This document shows, one piece after another, positions 25,970 through 34,508 of a stretch of DNA of 64,000 nucleotides. Origin of the DNA: a bacterium. Lineage in GTDB: Bacteria; Hinthialibacterota; Hinthialibacteria; OLB16. The notes under the pieces were generated by a model, which was not told where the DNA came from, did no database searches, and saw only the letters and a list, made by a program, of their open reading frames with translations. Position 1 is the first letter of the stretch. Every line of letters starts with the position of its first letter. The stretch spans positions 52,817-116,816 of the forward strand of contig JAJVIK010000025.1 of assembly GCA_022072055.1 (NCBI GenBank), read 5' to 3'. The position numbers and the translations under genes were made by a program.

Positions 25970-26791
25970 ATGATCGATTCGCATTGCCATCTTAACGATG
26001 AACGGTTCGACGAGGACCGGGACTTGGTCCTTTCGCGCGCCGCCGAGGCGGGAGTCACTCACGCCGTGGTCGTGGGCTATGATCTCGCCTCCAGTCGTCG
26101 CGCGGTCGAACTGGCCAACCGAACGCCCCAAGGTCCAAGCCCGAACCTGGCCGCCGTGGTCGGTGTTTCCACTCACCTTGCGGCCGAGTGGAGCGACACG
26201 GTGGAAGAGGAAATCCGACAACTTCTCGGCATGCCGGGGGTCGTGGGATTGGGGGAGACCGGATTGGATTTTTTCTACCCGGAGCCTGCCAGGGAAATCC
26301 AAGAGCGAAGCCTGGCGGCCCAACTGGAGATCGCGAACGAACTGGGGATCCCCGTGGTGTTTCACCTCCGTGAGGCGGCCACGGAGTTCTTCGCGATCCT
26401 GGATCGAGCGAGGTTCACCGGTCCGGGTGTCTTGCACTGCTTCACCGGGGATGAGCGGGCCATGCGCGAGGGGGTGGCGCGCGGGTTGTTGGTTTCCTTC
26501 TCCGGGATTGTGACCTTCAAGAAGGCCGCCGACCTCCTCGGTGTGGCCAAGGTCACTCCCTTGCGGAATCTCCTGGTCGAGACCGACGCCCCTTACCTTG
26601 CCCCCGCGCCTCACCGGGGCAAGCGCTGCGAGCCAAGCCATGTGATCCACACCGCCGAGCTCTTGATTCGAGCGCGCGGGGAGGATCCGCTCGAATTCGC
26701 GCAGGCGATGGAGTCCAACCTGCTCCGCTTGTTTCCGAAGCTCGCGAGCGCGCGCAATCAGGCCCGCGCTTCCGGCGCCCGCCTTGTCTGA
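25970..26791 (+). CDS. TatD family metal-dependent hydrolase (DNase)
   Basis: TatD proteins are amidohydrolase-fold nucleases. The 273 residues start with the metal motif MIDSHCHLNDERFD. They carry the conserved Glu in GLGETGLDFFYP and the His ligands in VVFHLREA and LHCFTGD. ETDAPYLAPAPHRGKRCEP is the family end signature. The position normally holding GIHPH reads VGVSTHL. The gene follows purE by 8 bp, suggesting co-transcription, and its end overlaps the end of the convergent permease gene by 34 bp. Confidence 0.88.
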   Translation: MIDSHCHLNDERFDEDRDLVLSRAAEAGVTHAVVVGYDLASSRRAVELANRTPQGPSPNLAAVVGVSTHLAAEWSDTVEEEIRQLLGMPGVVGLGETGLDFFYPEPAREIQERSLAAQLEIANELGIPVVFHLREAATEFFAILDRARFTGPGVLHCFTGDERAMREGVARGLLVSFSGIVTFKKAADLLGVAKVTPLRNLLVETDAPYLAPAPHRGKRCEPSHVIHTAELLIRARGEDPLEFAQAMESNLLRLFPKLASARNQARASGARLV

Positions 26792-28191
26792 AGCCACAAG
26801 ACACCGAGCAAGAGCGGAACAACTTCTAGCAAGCCCAGGACCAAAAGCCCCGCCGCGACCATCCCATCATGCCCCCAGTGCATGAAGTTGATGGTTCTGG
26901 CCGCCAAGGTCTGGACCCCCGGAGGTTGTAGAATTCGGGTCATCACCCCCTCTCCGACCGTGAACACCCAGGCGAGCCCCGCGCCAGCCAACCAGGCGTT
27001 TCGGTGGAGCGGGAAATGGACCCAGACAAGCCGTCGAACTCCTCTCAGCCCCTCAATCGCCGCCAGGCTATCCAGCTCGCGATCCATCTGCTCCTCGGAG
27101 ATCCTCAAGATCATCCAGGATGGCCACAGGAACCGGAGCGCGCAGGCCGCGGAAAGTATCCAGAAGGTGTCCGCCCATCCGACCAGGAAATGTGGGAGGG
27201 GGTTCATCGCGGCGATGAGCGCGAGCGAGAGAATCGGGGATGGGAGCGCAAACAGGCAGAACAGAGTCGATTCGAGAAATGTTCGGGCGCGGGCCGAGGG
27301 GGGAAGGAGACTGAGCAAGGCGCACAAGGCGACCACCAACGCCATGGACCCTCCGGCGGCGAGCAGCGTGGCCTCCACACACTCCCCAATCAGTTCCAAG
27401 TGCACCGCGGAGAGATCACTCAGGAATCCTCCGACCTCGACATGGAGCGCCACTCCCGGACCAAGGGAGAGCAGCAACCCCGCAAGCAACACGCACCACC
27501 CCCCGGCGACCCTTCGGTCCGAGCGCGTGACCTCCAGCGCGGGTTCACGCTCCACGCTGGAGAGTCTTCGCAGAAACGGCCAGCTCGCGCCGACCAACAA
27601 GAGAAATCCGACCAGCGGCCAGCTCATTCCCGCAAGCGCGGCCAGGTCACGGCTCAGATTCAACTCGGTGAACAACACCATCGGAAAGGTGGTCACCTGA
27701 AGCATCTCGGCCGCGCCAAGGTCGTTCAGGGAGATCACAGCGACCAAGAGCGCTCCCTGAAGAATCGAGGGGGCCGCGAAGCGCGCGTGCAAGGCCCATA
27801 GGCGCGCTCGGGATCCGCCCTCCAGTCGCAGTTGGTCCGCCAAGCGCGGGTCAAGGCTTCGAAGACCCCACCACGCCAGAATCGCCGGGATCGGCCAGTA
27901 CGACAGGATGTGCGCGGCGGCCACCCCCCAAGGAGAAAAGAGCAGTGAAAGCCCGACCGTGTCAAAACCGCTTCGCTGAAAGAGGGTGAGTCCGCTTTCA
28001 CCCAGGGCCACCATCCAGCCGATCGCGGTAAAGAAGGGCGGCCACAGAATTGGGAAAAAGACCGTGAGAATCCACCATGCGCGGGGCCTGATGCGCGCGA
28101 GATGCGCGAGGACCCCACCCCCGCCCCCGATGAGCGCTGTTCCCAGGGCGGCGAGGAGCGCGATGAAAACGCTCTGCGGGAGGGCGGCCAC
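26758..28191 (-). CDS. Double-length ABC transporter permease, Fe(III)/thiamine type
   Basis: The 477 residues form two fused binding-protein-dependent transport permease domains, as in FbpB or ThiP. Each half carries an EAA-type loop for ATPase contact: RLEGGSRARLWALHARFAAP (~130-150) and AIEGLRGVRRLVWVHFPLHR (~385-405). About 11-12 hydrophobic segments are visible. It starts with a GTG directly after the methyltransferase stop (no gap). No binding protein or ATPase gene is next to it, so the substrate cannot be told. Confidence 0.75.
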   Translation of the reverse strand: MAALPQSVFIALLAALGTALIGGGGGVLAHLARIRPRAWWILTVFFPILWPPFFTAIGWMVALGESGLTLFQRSGFDTVGLSLLFSPWGVAAAHILSYWPIPAILAWWGLRSLDPRLADQLRLEGGSRARLWALHARFAAPSILQGALLVAVISLNDLGAAEMLQVTTFPMVLFTELNLSRDLAALAGMSWPLVGFLLLVGASWPFLRRLSSVEREPALEVTRSDRRVAGGWCVLLAGLLLSLGPGVALHVEVGGFLSDLSAVHLELIGECVEATLLAAGGSMALVVALCALLSLLPPSARARTFLESTLFCLFALPSPILSLALIAAMNPLPHFLVGWADTFWILSAACALRFLWPSWMILRISEEQMDRELDSLAAIEGLRGVRRLVWVHFPLHRNAWLAGAGLAWVFTVGEGVMTRILQPPGVQTLAARTINFMHWGHDGMVAAGLLVLGLLEVVPLLLGVLWLQTRRAPEARA

Positions 28192-28911
28192 CTACTCCCC
28201 CTTGCGAGCGACCACCGCGATGTTGAGGGCGAACCGTCGGGCCTTCCCGTCATTCTTTTCAAGAGCGGCGATGCAGCGAGTCCATACCCGATTTACCTGG
28301 AACACGATGGGAAACAGGAGCGGGACTCCCCAGGCGAGGTTCACCGCGAGGGTGCTGGGCATATGTCCGAGGAAAGAGAGCACTCCGCCTGACCAGCGAA
28401 CCTCGTGCACCTCCAGTCCGGACTTCGAGCAGAGTTCCCTGAGACCATACTCCGTGTACCGAAAGTAATCGTGCGGTTCGTTGTGGAGATAGGCGAGTTG
28501 CGGAACCGAGAGCACGGCCGCGCCGCCCGGTCGAAGGACCCTTGCGAATTCGAAGAGCACCGCTTGCGGGTCGGGAACATGCTCCAGGACCTGCGAGCAG
28601 AAGATCGAATCAAACGAGCAGGAAGGGAAGGGCAGGCGGACCAAGTCGCCGATGAGGTCCAGCCCCTCGCGGACCCGATAGCGGTCGTAGGAGACCACGC
28701 GATCCGCTACCCGAGCGAGTCGCTCACGGTGGGTTAGACGTCCGGCGCCGGCATCCAGGGTTCTTCCACGGACATGCGTTCGGATCAGGGGGTCGAGAGT
28801 GCGGATCAAAGTCAGTCCGGCAGGGGTGAGGTCAAAATAGGCCTCGGTCCGGGCGTATTTGTCCGAGACCGCGATCCCTCCCTCTTTGACACGTCGTCCG
28901 ATCCAACCCAA
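28192..28911 (-). CDS. Class I SAM-dependent methyltransferase
   Basis: The 239-residue protein has the SAM-binding motif LDAGAGRLTHRERLA (~51-65), the acidic end of strand two (SYDRYRV), and motif IV FDSIFCSQVLEHVPDPQAVL. LRPGGAAVLSVPQ is next, all of the Methyltransf_11 type. A hydrophobic C-terminal segment (LAWGVPLLFPIVFQVNRVW) suggests membrane association, so a lipid or glycolipid acceptor is possible. It starts at TTG with GGGAG upstream. It abuts the permease gene and likely shares its transcript. Confidence 0.78.
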   Translation of the reverse strand: MGWIGRRVKEGGIAVSDKYARTEAYFDLTPAGLTLIRTLDPLIRTHVRGRTLDAGAGRLTHRERLARVADRVVSYDRYRVREGLDLIGDLVRLPFPSCSFDSIFCSQVLEHVPDPQAVLFEFARVLRPGGAAVLSVPQLAYLHNEPHDYFRYTEYGLRELCSKSGLEVHEVRWSGGVLSFLGHMPSTLAVNLAWGVPLLFPIVFQVNRVWTRCIAALEKNDGKARRFALNIAVVARKGE

Positions 28912-28971
28912 GGCGGTTCTCCCTTCCGGGATGGTGACACGGGGGCATCGTGGGGAGGAGGGGGAGGCGAA

Positions 28972-29237
28972 TCAATCGTCCAGGGCGTGATCCACAATCC
29001 GTTGCCGCTCTTCGTCGGTGACCCGGCGATACCCGAGCCATTCAGGCAGCTGGTCTCACACCACCTGCGGTAATCCTCCATGGTGTCGAACACTCGGATG
29101 CCTGGTCCGTCGTCCAGGACCGGCTTGTAAGTATACAGGACCCCTTTGGCGATCCGCTCCAGAACCGGGCGTTTCATCGCCGCCTCGAAGCGCGCCAATT
29201 CCTCCTTTTCAGACTCATCCTCTCCCTGCTTGGCCAT
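28972..29237 (-). pseudogene. Small hypothetical gene with a one-base frameshift
   Basis: From the ATG at 29237 the frame reads MAKQGEDESEKEELARFEA through MEDYRRWCE, then loses sense near 29055. In the neighbouring frame the sense resumes at once as DQLPEWLGYRRVTDEERQRI and ends at a TGA at 28974-28972. Restoring one G (GAGACC to GAGGACC on the minus strand) yields a smooth 88-residue protein (RRWCEDQLPEWLGYRR). It is a charged small cytoplasmic protein of no known function. The loss could be a real mutation or a base-calling error. Confidence 0.6.
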
Positions 29238-29277
29238 CACAGTTTTCCTTGAACTTCTCTGCGTGGTACATGGCGGT

Positions 29278-30117
29278 CTACAACACCATCCGCTCCCTGG
29301 CGGGTTCGAGTTCCCGCGCGGGTGCGTGCTCTCGGACCAGCTTGAGGACCCGCGAAATCTCGGTCTGCATCTTCAGGTAGTATCGGGCGTCGGTCTGACG
29401 GGTCTGTGTGACCCGGTAAGGAATCCCGGTTTCCAGGGAAAACTTGAACGCCGGCTCGTCCATCGCGTCATCTCCGACATACAGCAGCACAATCTTCCTG
29501 TCCGGGTACAGCGCGCGATAGGTCTGGTGCAACATGCGCACGGCCTTGCCGCGATCCCAGTCAATTGCGGGCAGTATCTCCAGCGTTCGACGACCCTCCT
29601 CGATCCGAATCTTCCGCTCCCGCACCAGGCTGGCGAGGAGGTTGCGCGCCTTGGGGAGAAGGGAGCTGATCTGGTTCTCCATCACCGCGCGGTAGTTCAG
29701 CGCCGCGGACAAGCCTCGGTCCTCAACCACGATCCGGTCCACACGGAGCTGAATGCGAAGCGTGTTCGCGGCTTCGTGCACCGCCGGGCGGAGCTGTTCC
29801 GCCCCGCTGTGGTGGAAGTTCAGGTCCGGTCCCTGAATCTCCAGTCCATGATTGCAGAAGTAGTGAATTCCCGGCATGGGCAGCTGGGTCTGCATGTCCA
29901 GCAGCGAGCGCCCGGAAATGACCCCCAAACGGACCGATGGGATCTGGGAGATCTTTTCCAGGTGCTCATGGACTGTCTCCGCCATGTGAATCTCATCTCC
30001 GGGTTGGACATGGGGGACTAGGATCCCGTCATAGCCGCAGATCAGTATAACCAAATCCGCCTGTTTGATCTGATTGCGGGTCTCGCTGGTGTAGTTGTTC
30101 GTGAGTTTGGGTGGCAT
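29278..30117 (-). CDS. Trehalose-6-phosphatase family (OtsB-like) HAD protein lacking the nucleophilic Asp
   Basis: The 279 residues match OtsB: motif II VISGRSLLDM, the cap domain, motif III Lys in DRGKAVRML and motif IV LYVGDDAMDEPAF. Motif I, normally L-D-Y-D-G-T-L, reads CGYDGIL. The first Asp, which forms the phospho-enzyme, is Gly28 (codon GGC, 30036-30034), and Thr is Ile. A single base would restore GAC. OtsB activity is therefore doubtful. The ATG at 30117 is chosen for its AAGGA eight bases upstream; ATG at 30126 is possible. No otsA is present. Confidence 0.78.
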   Translation of the reverse strand: MPPKLTNNYTSETRNQIKQADLVILICGYDGILVPHVQPGDEIHMAETVHEHLEKISQIPSVRLGVISGRSLLDMQTQLPMPGIHYFCNHGLEIQGPDLNFHHSGAEQLRPAVHEAANTLRIQLRVDRIVVEDRGLSAALNYRAVMENQISSLLPKARNLLASLVRERKIRIEEGRRTLEILPAIDWDRGKAVRMLHQTYRALYPDRKIVLLYVGDDAMDEPAFKFSLETGIPYRVTQTRQTDARYYLKMQTEISRVLKLVREHAPARELEPARERMVL

Positions 30118-30156
30118 CGCAACCATCCTTCTTTCAGAGTTCAATCCCGTATAAAC

Positions 30157-30184
30157 AAAAAACCCAAGAGCCGGGACTCTTGGG
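30157..30184 (-). terminator. Intrinsic terminator read leftwards, in the otsB leader
   Basis: On the minus strand CCCAAGAG-TCCCGG-CTCTTGGG is followed directly by TTTTTTG, a textbook hairpin plus U-tract. It ends 40 bp before the otsB-like start codon. No leftward gene lies between it and ilvC. It therefore either attenuates the otsB leader or ends a short unannotated RNA. Confidence 0.65.
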
Positions 30185-30449
30185 CGTCGGAGGGCCAGCC
30201 CATGGTTCCTCGACCCCTATGATTGCGAAAAAGCAACGAAATAGCCAGAGGGTGGCCGAATTCCGAGAGATGGCGCGGTTCCTACCATCCCAACGGGATG
30301 TCTGATATAAATGTGAGCTTCCCGGTTGAGATCGATTTGCGCCGCCGCGCGTGACGGGTTGCCGTCATCCGCATTCCTGGGAGTTCCCCCATGGGCTTCC
30401 ATCGATCCCTCTACGGGTTCCAGAACCAGAAATCTTCGAGGAGGAAGGA
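30185..30449. other. Intergenic region between otsB-like gene and ilvC
   Basis: The non-coding stretch between the two divergent genes (30118-30449, 332 bp) holds the leftward terminator, the extended -10 promoter at 30303-30311, and two small hairpins: TTGC/GCAA around 30223-30236 and CATCCC-AAC-GGGATG around 30287-30301. The ilvC leader of ~130 nt shows no leader peptide rich in Val, Leu or Ile and no riboswitch I recognise. Confidence 0.5.
30303..30311 (+). promoter_or_regulatory. Extended -10 promoter of ilvC
   Basis: TGATATAAA at 30303-30311 fits the extended -10 form TG-N-TATAAT with one mismatch. No good -35 is seen at the right distance, which extended -10 promoters can tolerate. Transcription would start near 30318. 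Confidence 0.45.
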
Positions 30450-31502
30450 ATGAAAACCATCAGCATTGGCAACATTGAGGAACAGGTTGTGGACCGCGCC
30501 GACTGGCCGATCGAGAAGGTCCGCGAAACACTCAAAGACGAGACCATCGCGATCATCGGCTACGGGGTTCAAGGCCCGGCGCAAGCCCTCAATCTGAGGG
30601 ACAACGGCATCAAGGTCATCGTGGGGCAGTCGGAGGACTTTCCGAGGGACTGGAATCGCGCGGTTGAGGATGGGTGGGAGCCCGGAAAAACACTGTTCTC
30701 CATCTCCGAGGCGGCCAAGCGTGGAACGATTGTCCAGTACCTTCTCTCGGACGCCGGTCAGAAGGCCTGCTGGGACCAGATCAAGCCGCACATGACAGCC
30801 GGCAAGGCGCTCTACTTCTCCCACGGTTTCAGCATTGTCTTCAAGGATCAGACCGGGGTGATCCCACCGCCCGATATCGATGTCATCATGGTGGCCCCGA
30901 AAGGCTCCGGCACCACTGTTCGGAGGCACTTCCTCGAAGGACGAGGAATCAACAGCAGCTACGCGGTTCATCAGGATGCCAGCGGGAAGGCGCTTGACCG
31001 GACTCTCGCGCTCGGTTTCGGGATCGGGTCGGGGTACCTTTTTGAAACCACCTTCGAGAAAGAGGTGTGGAGCGACCTCACCGGCGAGCGGGGTGTCTTG
31101 ATGGGCGCCATCTACGGACTCTGGCTCGCGCAGTATGATGTTCTGCGCGCGCATGGCCACTCCCCCTCGGAAGCTTTCAACGAGACGGTTGAGGAGGCCA
31201 CCCAGAGCCTCTATCCCCTGATTGGCGAGAATGGCATGGACTGGATGTACGCCAACTGCTCCGCCACCGCCCAGCGCGGCGCGCTGGATTGGTTCAGGCG
31301 TTTTTATGATAGCTCGAAGCCGGTGTTCGAGGAGCTCTATGACGCGGTGAAATCAGGCCGGGAGGCCAAACGGGTCATCGAAGCCAACAGCCGTCCGGAT
31401 TATCAGGACCAGCTCAAGAAGGAGCTGACCGAAATCCACGATTCGGAGATGTGGCGCGCCGGAGCGGTGGTGCGCTCACTCCGGCCCGAGCGCGTGCACT
31501 AA
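30450..31502 (+). CDS. ilvC: Ketol-acid reductoisomerase, fungal-type class I
   Basis: KARI converts 2-acetolactate (or acetohydroxybutyrate) to the dihydroxy acid in valine, leucine and isoleucine synthesis, using NADPH and Mg. The 350 residues show the NADPH fold IIGYGVQGPAQALNLRDNG. The catalytic domain has FSHGFSIVFKDQTGVIPP, VAPKGSGTTVRRHFLEGRG and DLTGERGVLMGAIYGLWLAQ, which resemble yeast Ilv5 more than E. coli IlvC. The ATG at 30450 follows GAGGAAGG, so the 33 upstream residues are excluded. ilvB, ilvN and ilvD are not in the window. Confidence 0.93.
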   Translation: MKTISIGNIEEQVVDRADWPIEKVRETLKDETIAIIGYGVQGPAQALNLRDNGIKVIVGQSEDFPRDWNRAVEDGWEPGKTLFSISEAAKRGTIVQYLLSDAGQKACWDQIKPHMTAGKALYFSHGFSIVFKDQTGVIPPPDIDVIMVAPKGSGTTVRRHFLEGRGINSSYAVHQDASGKALDRTLALGFGIGSGYLFETTFEKEVWSDLTGERGVLMGAIYGLWLAQYDVLRAHGHSPSEAFNETVEEATQSLYPLIGENGMDWMYANCSATAQRGALDWFRRFYDSSKPVFEELYDAVKSGREAKRVIEANSRPDYQDQLKKELTEIHDSEMWRAGAVVRSLRPERVH

Positions 31503-31522
31503 AGTTCTCAAGGGTTCATTTC

Positions 31523-34072
31523 ATGATTTGGAGAGAGAGGGTCGCCCTGGTGGTCCTTACGACGGTGGCGGCCCTCTTCCTTTATCTTCACGCCAACCCC
31601 GCGGTCGCCTCATCCGCCAGGGGCGGCGAACCCTCCTTGATCCTTGCCTCCTCGGGAGAGGCGCGGATTCGCCTATGCGCGCCCACCCAGGCGGGGCGCA
31701 CTTTGGTCTTTGCGGTGGAGGAGCTGCGAAAGTATGTTCACCAAATCAGCGGGGCCAGCCTTGAGTTGGAGTATGGCGCCACCGCTTGCCGCCCCGGCGC
31801 CCTCTTCATTTCCACGGCCCCCCTTGATGACTTGTCCGGTTCCTCCGACCACGATGTCTACCGGATCCATGTCCTTCCCGACCGAATGGAGATTCTTGGA
31901 CGGAGCGAGCGGGCGGTTCTCTACGGCGTTTACGACCTGCTCGAACGATTGGGGTGCCGCTGGCTTGGGCCTCGCGAAGAATCCATCCCCTCCCTAGATG
32001 AAGTTGGCCTGCCCATGGTGGATGCAACGGAGGTTCCATCGCTTCGCCGGCGCGCCCTGGAACTCATTGCCGGGATTACTCCGGCCATGGTGGATTGGAT
32101 GGCCAAAGTTCGTCTGAATGGGGTCTGGCCCGAGGGCTACACCCCGAACGAGGACATGAGCCCCAACCTTCGCGGCATGGCGGATTCCGCGATTGAGGAG
32201 ATTCGGCTGCGCGGACTGGATGTCCTTTGGGGGGGACATGTCCTCCCTTTGCTGTTTCCCGAATCCAGGTATGGGAAGAACCATCCGGAGTACTTTGCTC
32301 TGATAGACGGGAAACGTCTCGGCTCGGAAACAGACTCCTCGGCGCGATGGCAGCTCTGCACAAGCCATCCGGAGGTCCTTTCGATCCTTTCCGAGAATGT
32401 GGTTCATTTCCTTCAGAATCACCCCTGGATCGATGTCCTGTTTCTCTGGGGTAATGACACCATCCGATGGTGCGAATGCGAGAACTGCCGCGCCCTGGAG
32501 CCTGATCCCGAGCGAGTCAGTCCGTTTGGCGGGCTTGACCGTGCGGCCACCTACTGCCGCATGATCCGGCATGTGAGCGAGGCGGTGAAGAAGGCCCTGC
32601 CGGATCGGAAGATCGCCTTCAATCACTACTACAATCTGGAGAATACTCCAACCGACAAGGAGGGCGCGCTCCTCTCCTCCGTCCTTCCCGATCGGTGGGT
32701 GATTTCGGCTTTCGACGACTACCACCAATGCAACCGCCACCCCTTCTCGGACAATTCCTGTCCATGTGGGAAACGGATCGAACCCATCGCGCGCCTGTGG
32801 GGTCCCCATTACCAGGATTCAATCGCGTGGTCCTACTACTTCGCCTGGAACTTCATGATGGGCCTGCCGATCTCAATGGCCCGCAAGATTCCCGACGATT
32901 TCCGTTTCATCAGGAGCGTGGGCGCGACCGGAATCGTGGACAATGTCTCCCTTCACCCCAGCAGCCTGTATTCTTACAACAACCGGCTCAACTACTACGT
33001 TTACGCGAAGGCGGCCTGGAACCCCGACCAGGATGCGGATGCTCTCCGGCGGGATTTCATCCGGCACTACCACGGCCCCGCGGCGGAGCCTATGGAGCGT
33101 TTCTGGAATCTGGCCGAGGATTCCTGGACCCGCTTTGGGCAGGATCCGGATTTCCTTCCGGAGGACCCACGTCTCGCCGACCCGAACCTCATCCACGGTC
33201 GGACCCTGGATGCGATGAACGTCGTGACTCCGCAGGCTCCGAGCCACTCCATCGATCCGCGCTTCCTGATCCCCAATCGCCGTGTGTATGACCAAATGAC
33301 CGGTCATCTGGAACAGGCTGAGCGCCTTGCGGCCAATGACAAGATGGCCTCCTTTCGAGTCGGTCTGATCCGAGCCGTGATCTCCGGCTGGCTCCCTGAA
33401 AACAAGGGTTCTCGGCGCATCGTTGGATTCCTCAATGGAGGTGGGAACCTTCAGGATTACCTCTACCGTGGAACCGAGGAGATCCGATGCACGGTCGCCG
33501 GTGGAGGAGGGAAGGGAGATTGCTTTCCGCTCGTTCCGCCGGGGACCGAGGTCCTTGCGGGCCCGGGGGATGCCATTGAGGCGCGAGTGACAATCAATTC
33601 GGGGATCGCTGAGATTGGGGAGCCCACCTATCGCTCGGGGCCCGGACTCTACCAGGCTCAGGATGAGAGCACTCCCTGTGGTCAGCCAGGAGCTTCAAGC
33701 GTGATGTTCTTCATCGGGAACCTGGAAACCGAGGATTCCGGAGGTCGGCGTGTTATTGTCTTGATAAGCGACGGAAGCTACCAGACAGAGATTCTGAGCT
33801 CCCCGGACGGAGTCTGGGAGTATGGCCAAATTGTCCCCCTCCGGATCACGGAACTTGCGAGTCCCGCTTCCGGGCACTCCTACGCCTACGAGTATCAGGA
33901 TCACGACCGATGGACCGAGGTCGCTCGCCACTCCTTTGCGAACAAGTTGGCCTTTGCCGCCCCGATGCACTATTGGGCCGGATATGAGCGTGGCGCAAAG
34001 GCCAGATTCCCCTTGATCGACTGGGCTTCGATTCTACCCGGAAACACTCCATCCGGCCTCAAAACCCCTTGA
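31523..34072 (+). CDS. Secreted DUF4838 protein with GH67-N-like domain
   Basis: The 849-residue product starts with a signal anchor or signal peptide (MIWRERVALVVLTTVAALFL, cleavage near PAVASS). Residues ~45-160 resemble the alpha-glucuronidase N-terminal domain (AVEELRKYVHQISGASLELE). Residues ~190-500 are DUF4838: NHPEYFALIDGKR, WQLCTSHPEVLSIL, NDTIRWCECENCR and WSYYFAWNFMMGLP. The last ~200 residues are beta-rich and without known domain. A polysaccharide-directed function is likely from fold and company. The ATG at 31523 has AAGGG upstream and lies 20 bp after ilvC. Confidence 0.78.
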   Translation: MIWRERVALVVLTTVAALFLYLHANPAVASSARGGEPSLILASSGEARIRLCAPTQAGRTLVFAVEELRKYVHQISGASLELEYGATACRPGALFISTAPLDDLSGSSDHDVYRIHVLPDRMEILGRSERAVLYGVYDLLERLGCRWLGPREESIPSLDEVGLPMVDATEVPSLRRRALELIAGITPAMVDWMAKVRLNGVWPEGYTPNEDMSPNLRGMADSAIEEIRLRGLDVLWGGHVLPLLFPESRYGKNHPEYFALIDGKRLGSETDSSARWQLCTSHPEVLSILSENVVHFLQNHPWIDVLFLWGNDTIRWCECENCRALEPDPERVSPFGGLDRAATYCRMIRHVSEAVKKALPDRKIAFNHYYNLENTPTDKEGALLSSVLPDRWVISAFDDYHQCNRHPFSDNSCPCGKRIEPIARLWGPHYQDSIAWSYYFAWNFMMGLPISMARKIPDDFRFIRSVGATGIVDNVSLHPSSLYSYNNRLNYYVYAKAAWNPDQDADALRRDFIRHYHGPAAEPMERFWNLAEDSWTRFGQDPDFLPEDPRLADPNLIHGRTLDAMNVVTPQAPSHSIDPRFLIPNRRVYDQMTGHLEQAERLAANDKMASFRVGLIRAVISGWLPENKGSRRIVGFLNGGGNLQDYLYRGTEEIRCTVAGGGGKGDCFPLVPPGTEVLAGPGDAIEARVTINSGIAEIGEPTYRSGPGLYQAQDESTPCGQPGASSVMFFIGNLETEDSGGRRVIVLISDGSYQTEILSSPDGVWEYGQIVPLRITELASPASGHSYAYEYQDHDRWTEVARHSFANKLAFAAPMHYWAGYERGAKARFPLIDWASILPGNTPSGLKTP

Positions 34073-34075
34073 TCT

Positions 34076-34116
34076 CCATCGCCAGGCGATGGATAATCCT
34101 GAATTAGCGTTAATTC
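34076..34116. repeat. Two small hairpins in the 75-bp gap after the DUF4838 gene
   Basis: CCATCGC-CAG-GCGATGG spans 34076-34092 and GAATTA-GCGT-TAATTC spans 34101-34116. The first is GC-rich but lacks a T-run; the second is an AT-rich palindrome of operator type. Either could be a weak terminator or a regulator site for the cupin gene. Confidence 0.4.
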
Positions 34117-34147
34117 ATCCGATTTCAATCCTCCAAAGGAGTCCCCG

Positions 34148-34507
34148 ATGCCGGTCTACAAGAAACCTCAGCCGGGCAGGTTTACCCCAGTACACCCGGT
34201 GGAAAAGCATTTTCACGATCACGATGAAACCTGGATCATCATGGGCGGGAAATGCAAGGCCTTCATGGTTGCCCGCGATGGCGGGAAGGAGGAGTTCATC
34301 CTCGAAGAGGGAGACATCTGGATGGTGGAGGCGGGAGTGGAGCACGGCTGCGAAATCCTCACCGAGGAGTGCCTGATCTTCCCCTTCCCCGGAACCATCC
34401 CGGAGGGTTCACATCAACCGGGGCACTACTACATGGAGAAAGAGGGCTACATGCCGACCCTTCAGGTCGCTAAGGCCCCCCTGGATCGATACAAAGGCGG
34501 AAACTGA
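34148..34507 (+). CDS. Small cupin domain protein
   Basis: The 119 residues fold as one cupin barrel. Motif 1 has the metal ligands in HFHDHDETWIIMGG (His, His, Glu) and motif 2 has the His in EAGVEHGCEILTEE. AAAGGAG at 34135-34141 fixes the start. The dehydrogenase gene follows with no real gap (stop 34507, ATG 34509), so the pair is co-translated and probably acts on one metabolite, as sugar isomerase-type or dioxygenase-type cupins do. The reaction is unknown. Confidence 0.75.
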   Translation: MPVYKKPQPGRFTPVHPVEKHFHDHDETWIIMGGKCKAFMVARDGGKEEFILEEGDIWMVEAGVEHGCEILTEECLIFPFPGTIPEGSHQPGHYYMEKEGYMPTLQVAKAPLDRYKGGN

Positions 34508-34508
34508 A

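Noticed and set aside
28812-28971. In-frame continuation of the small gene past the frameshift (Pro-rich tail)
   Set aside because: Low-complexity nonsense that overlaps the methyltransferase gene, while the neighbouring frame gives a sensible end.
29052-29057. Programmed -1 frameshift site
   Set aside because: No X-XXY-YYZ heptamer or downstream structure is present; a single lost G explains it better.
29295-29325. tRNA T-arm-like string (GGGTTCGAGTTCCC)
   Set aside because: The loop is eight bases, no acceptor or anticodon arm can be built, and it lies inside the otsB coding region.
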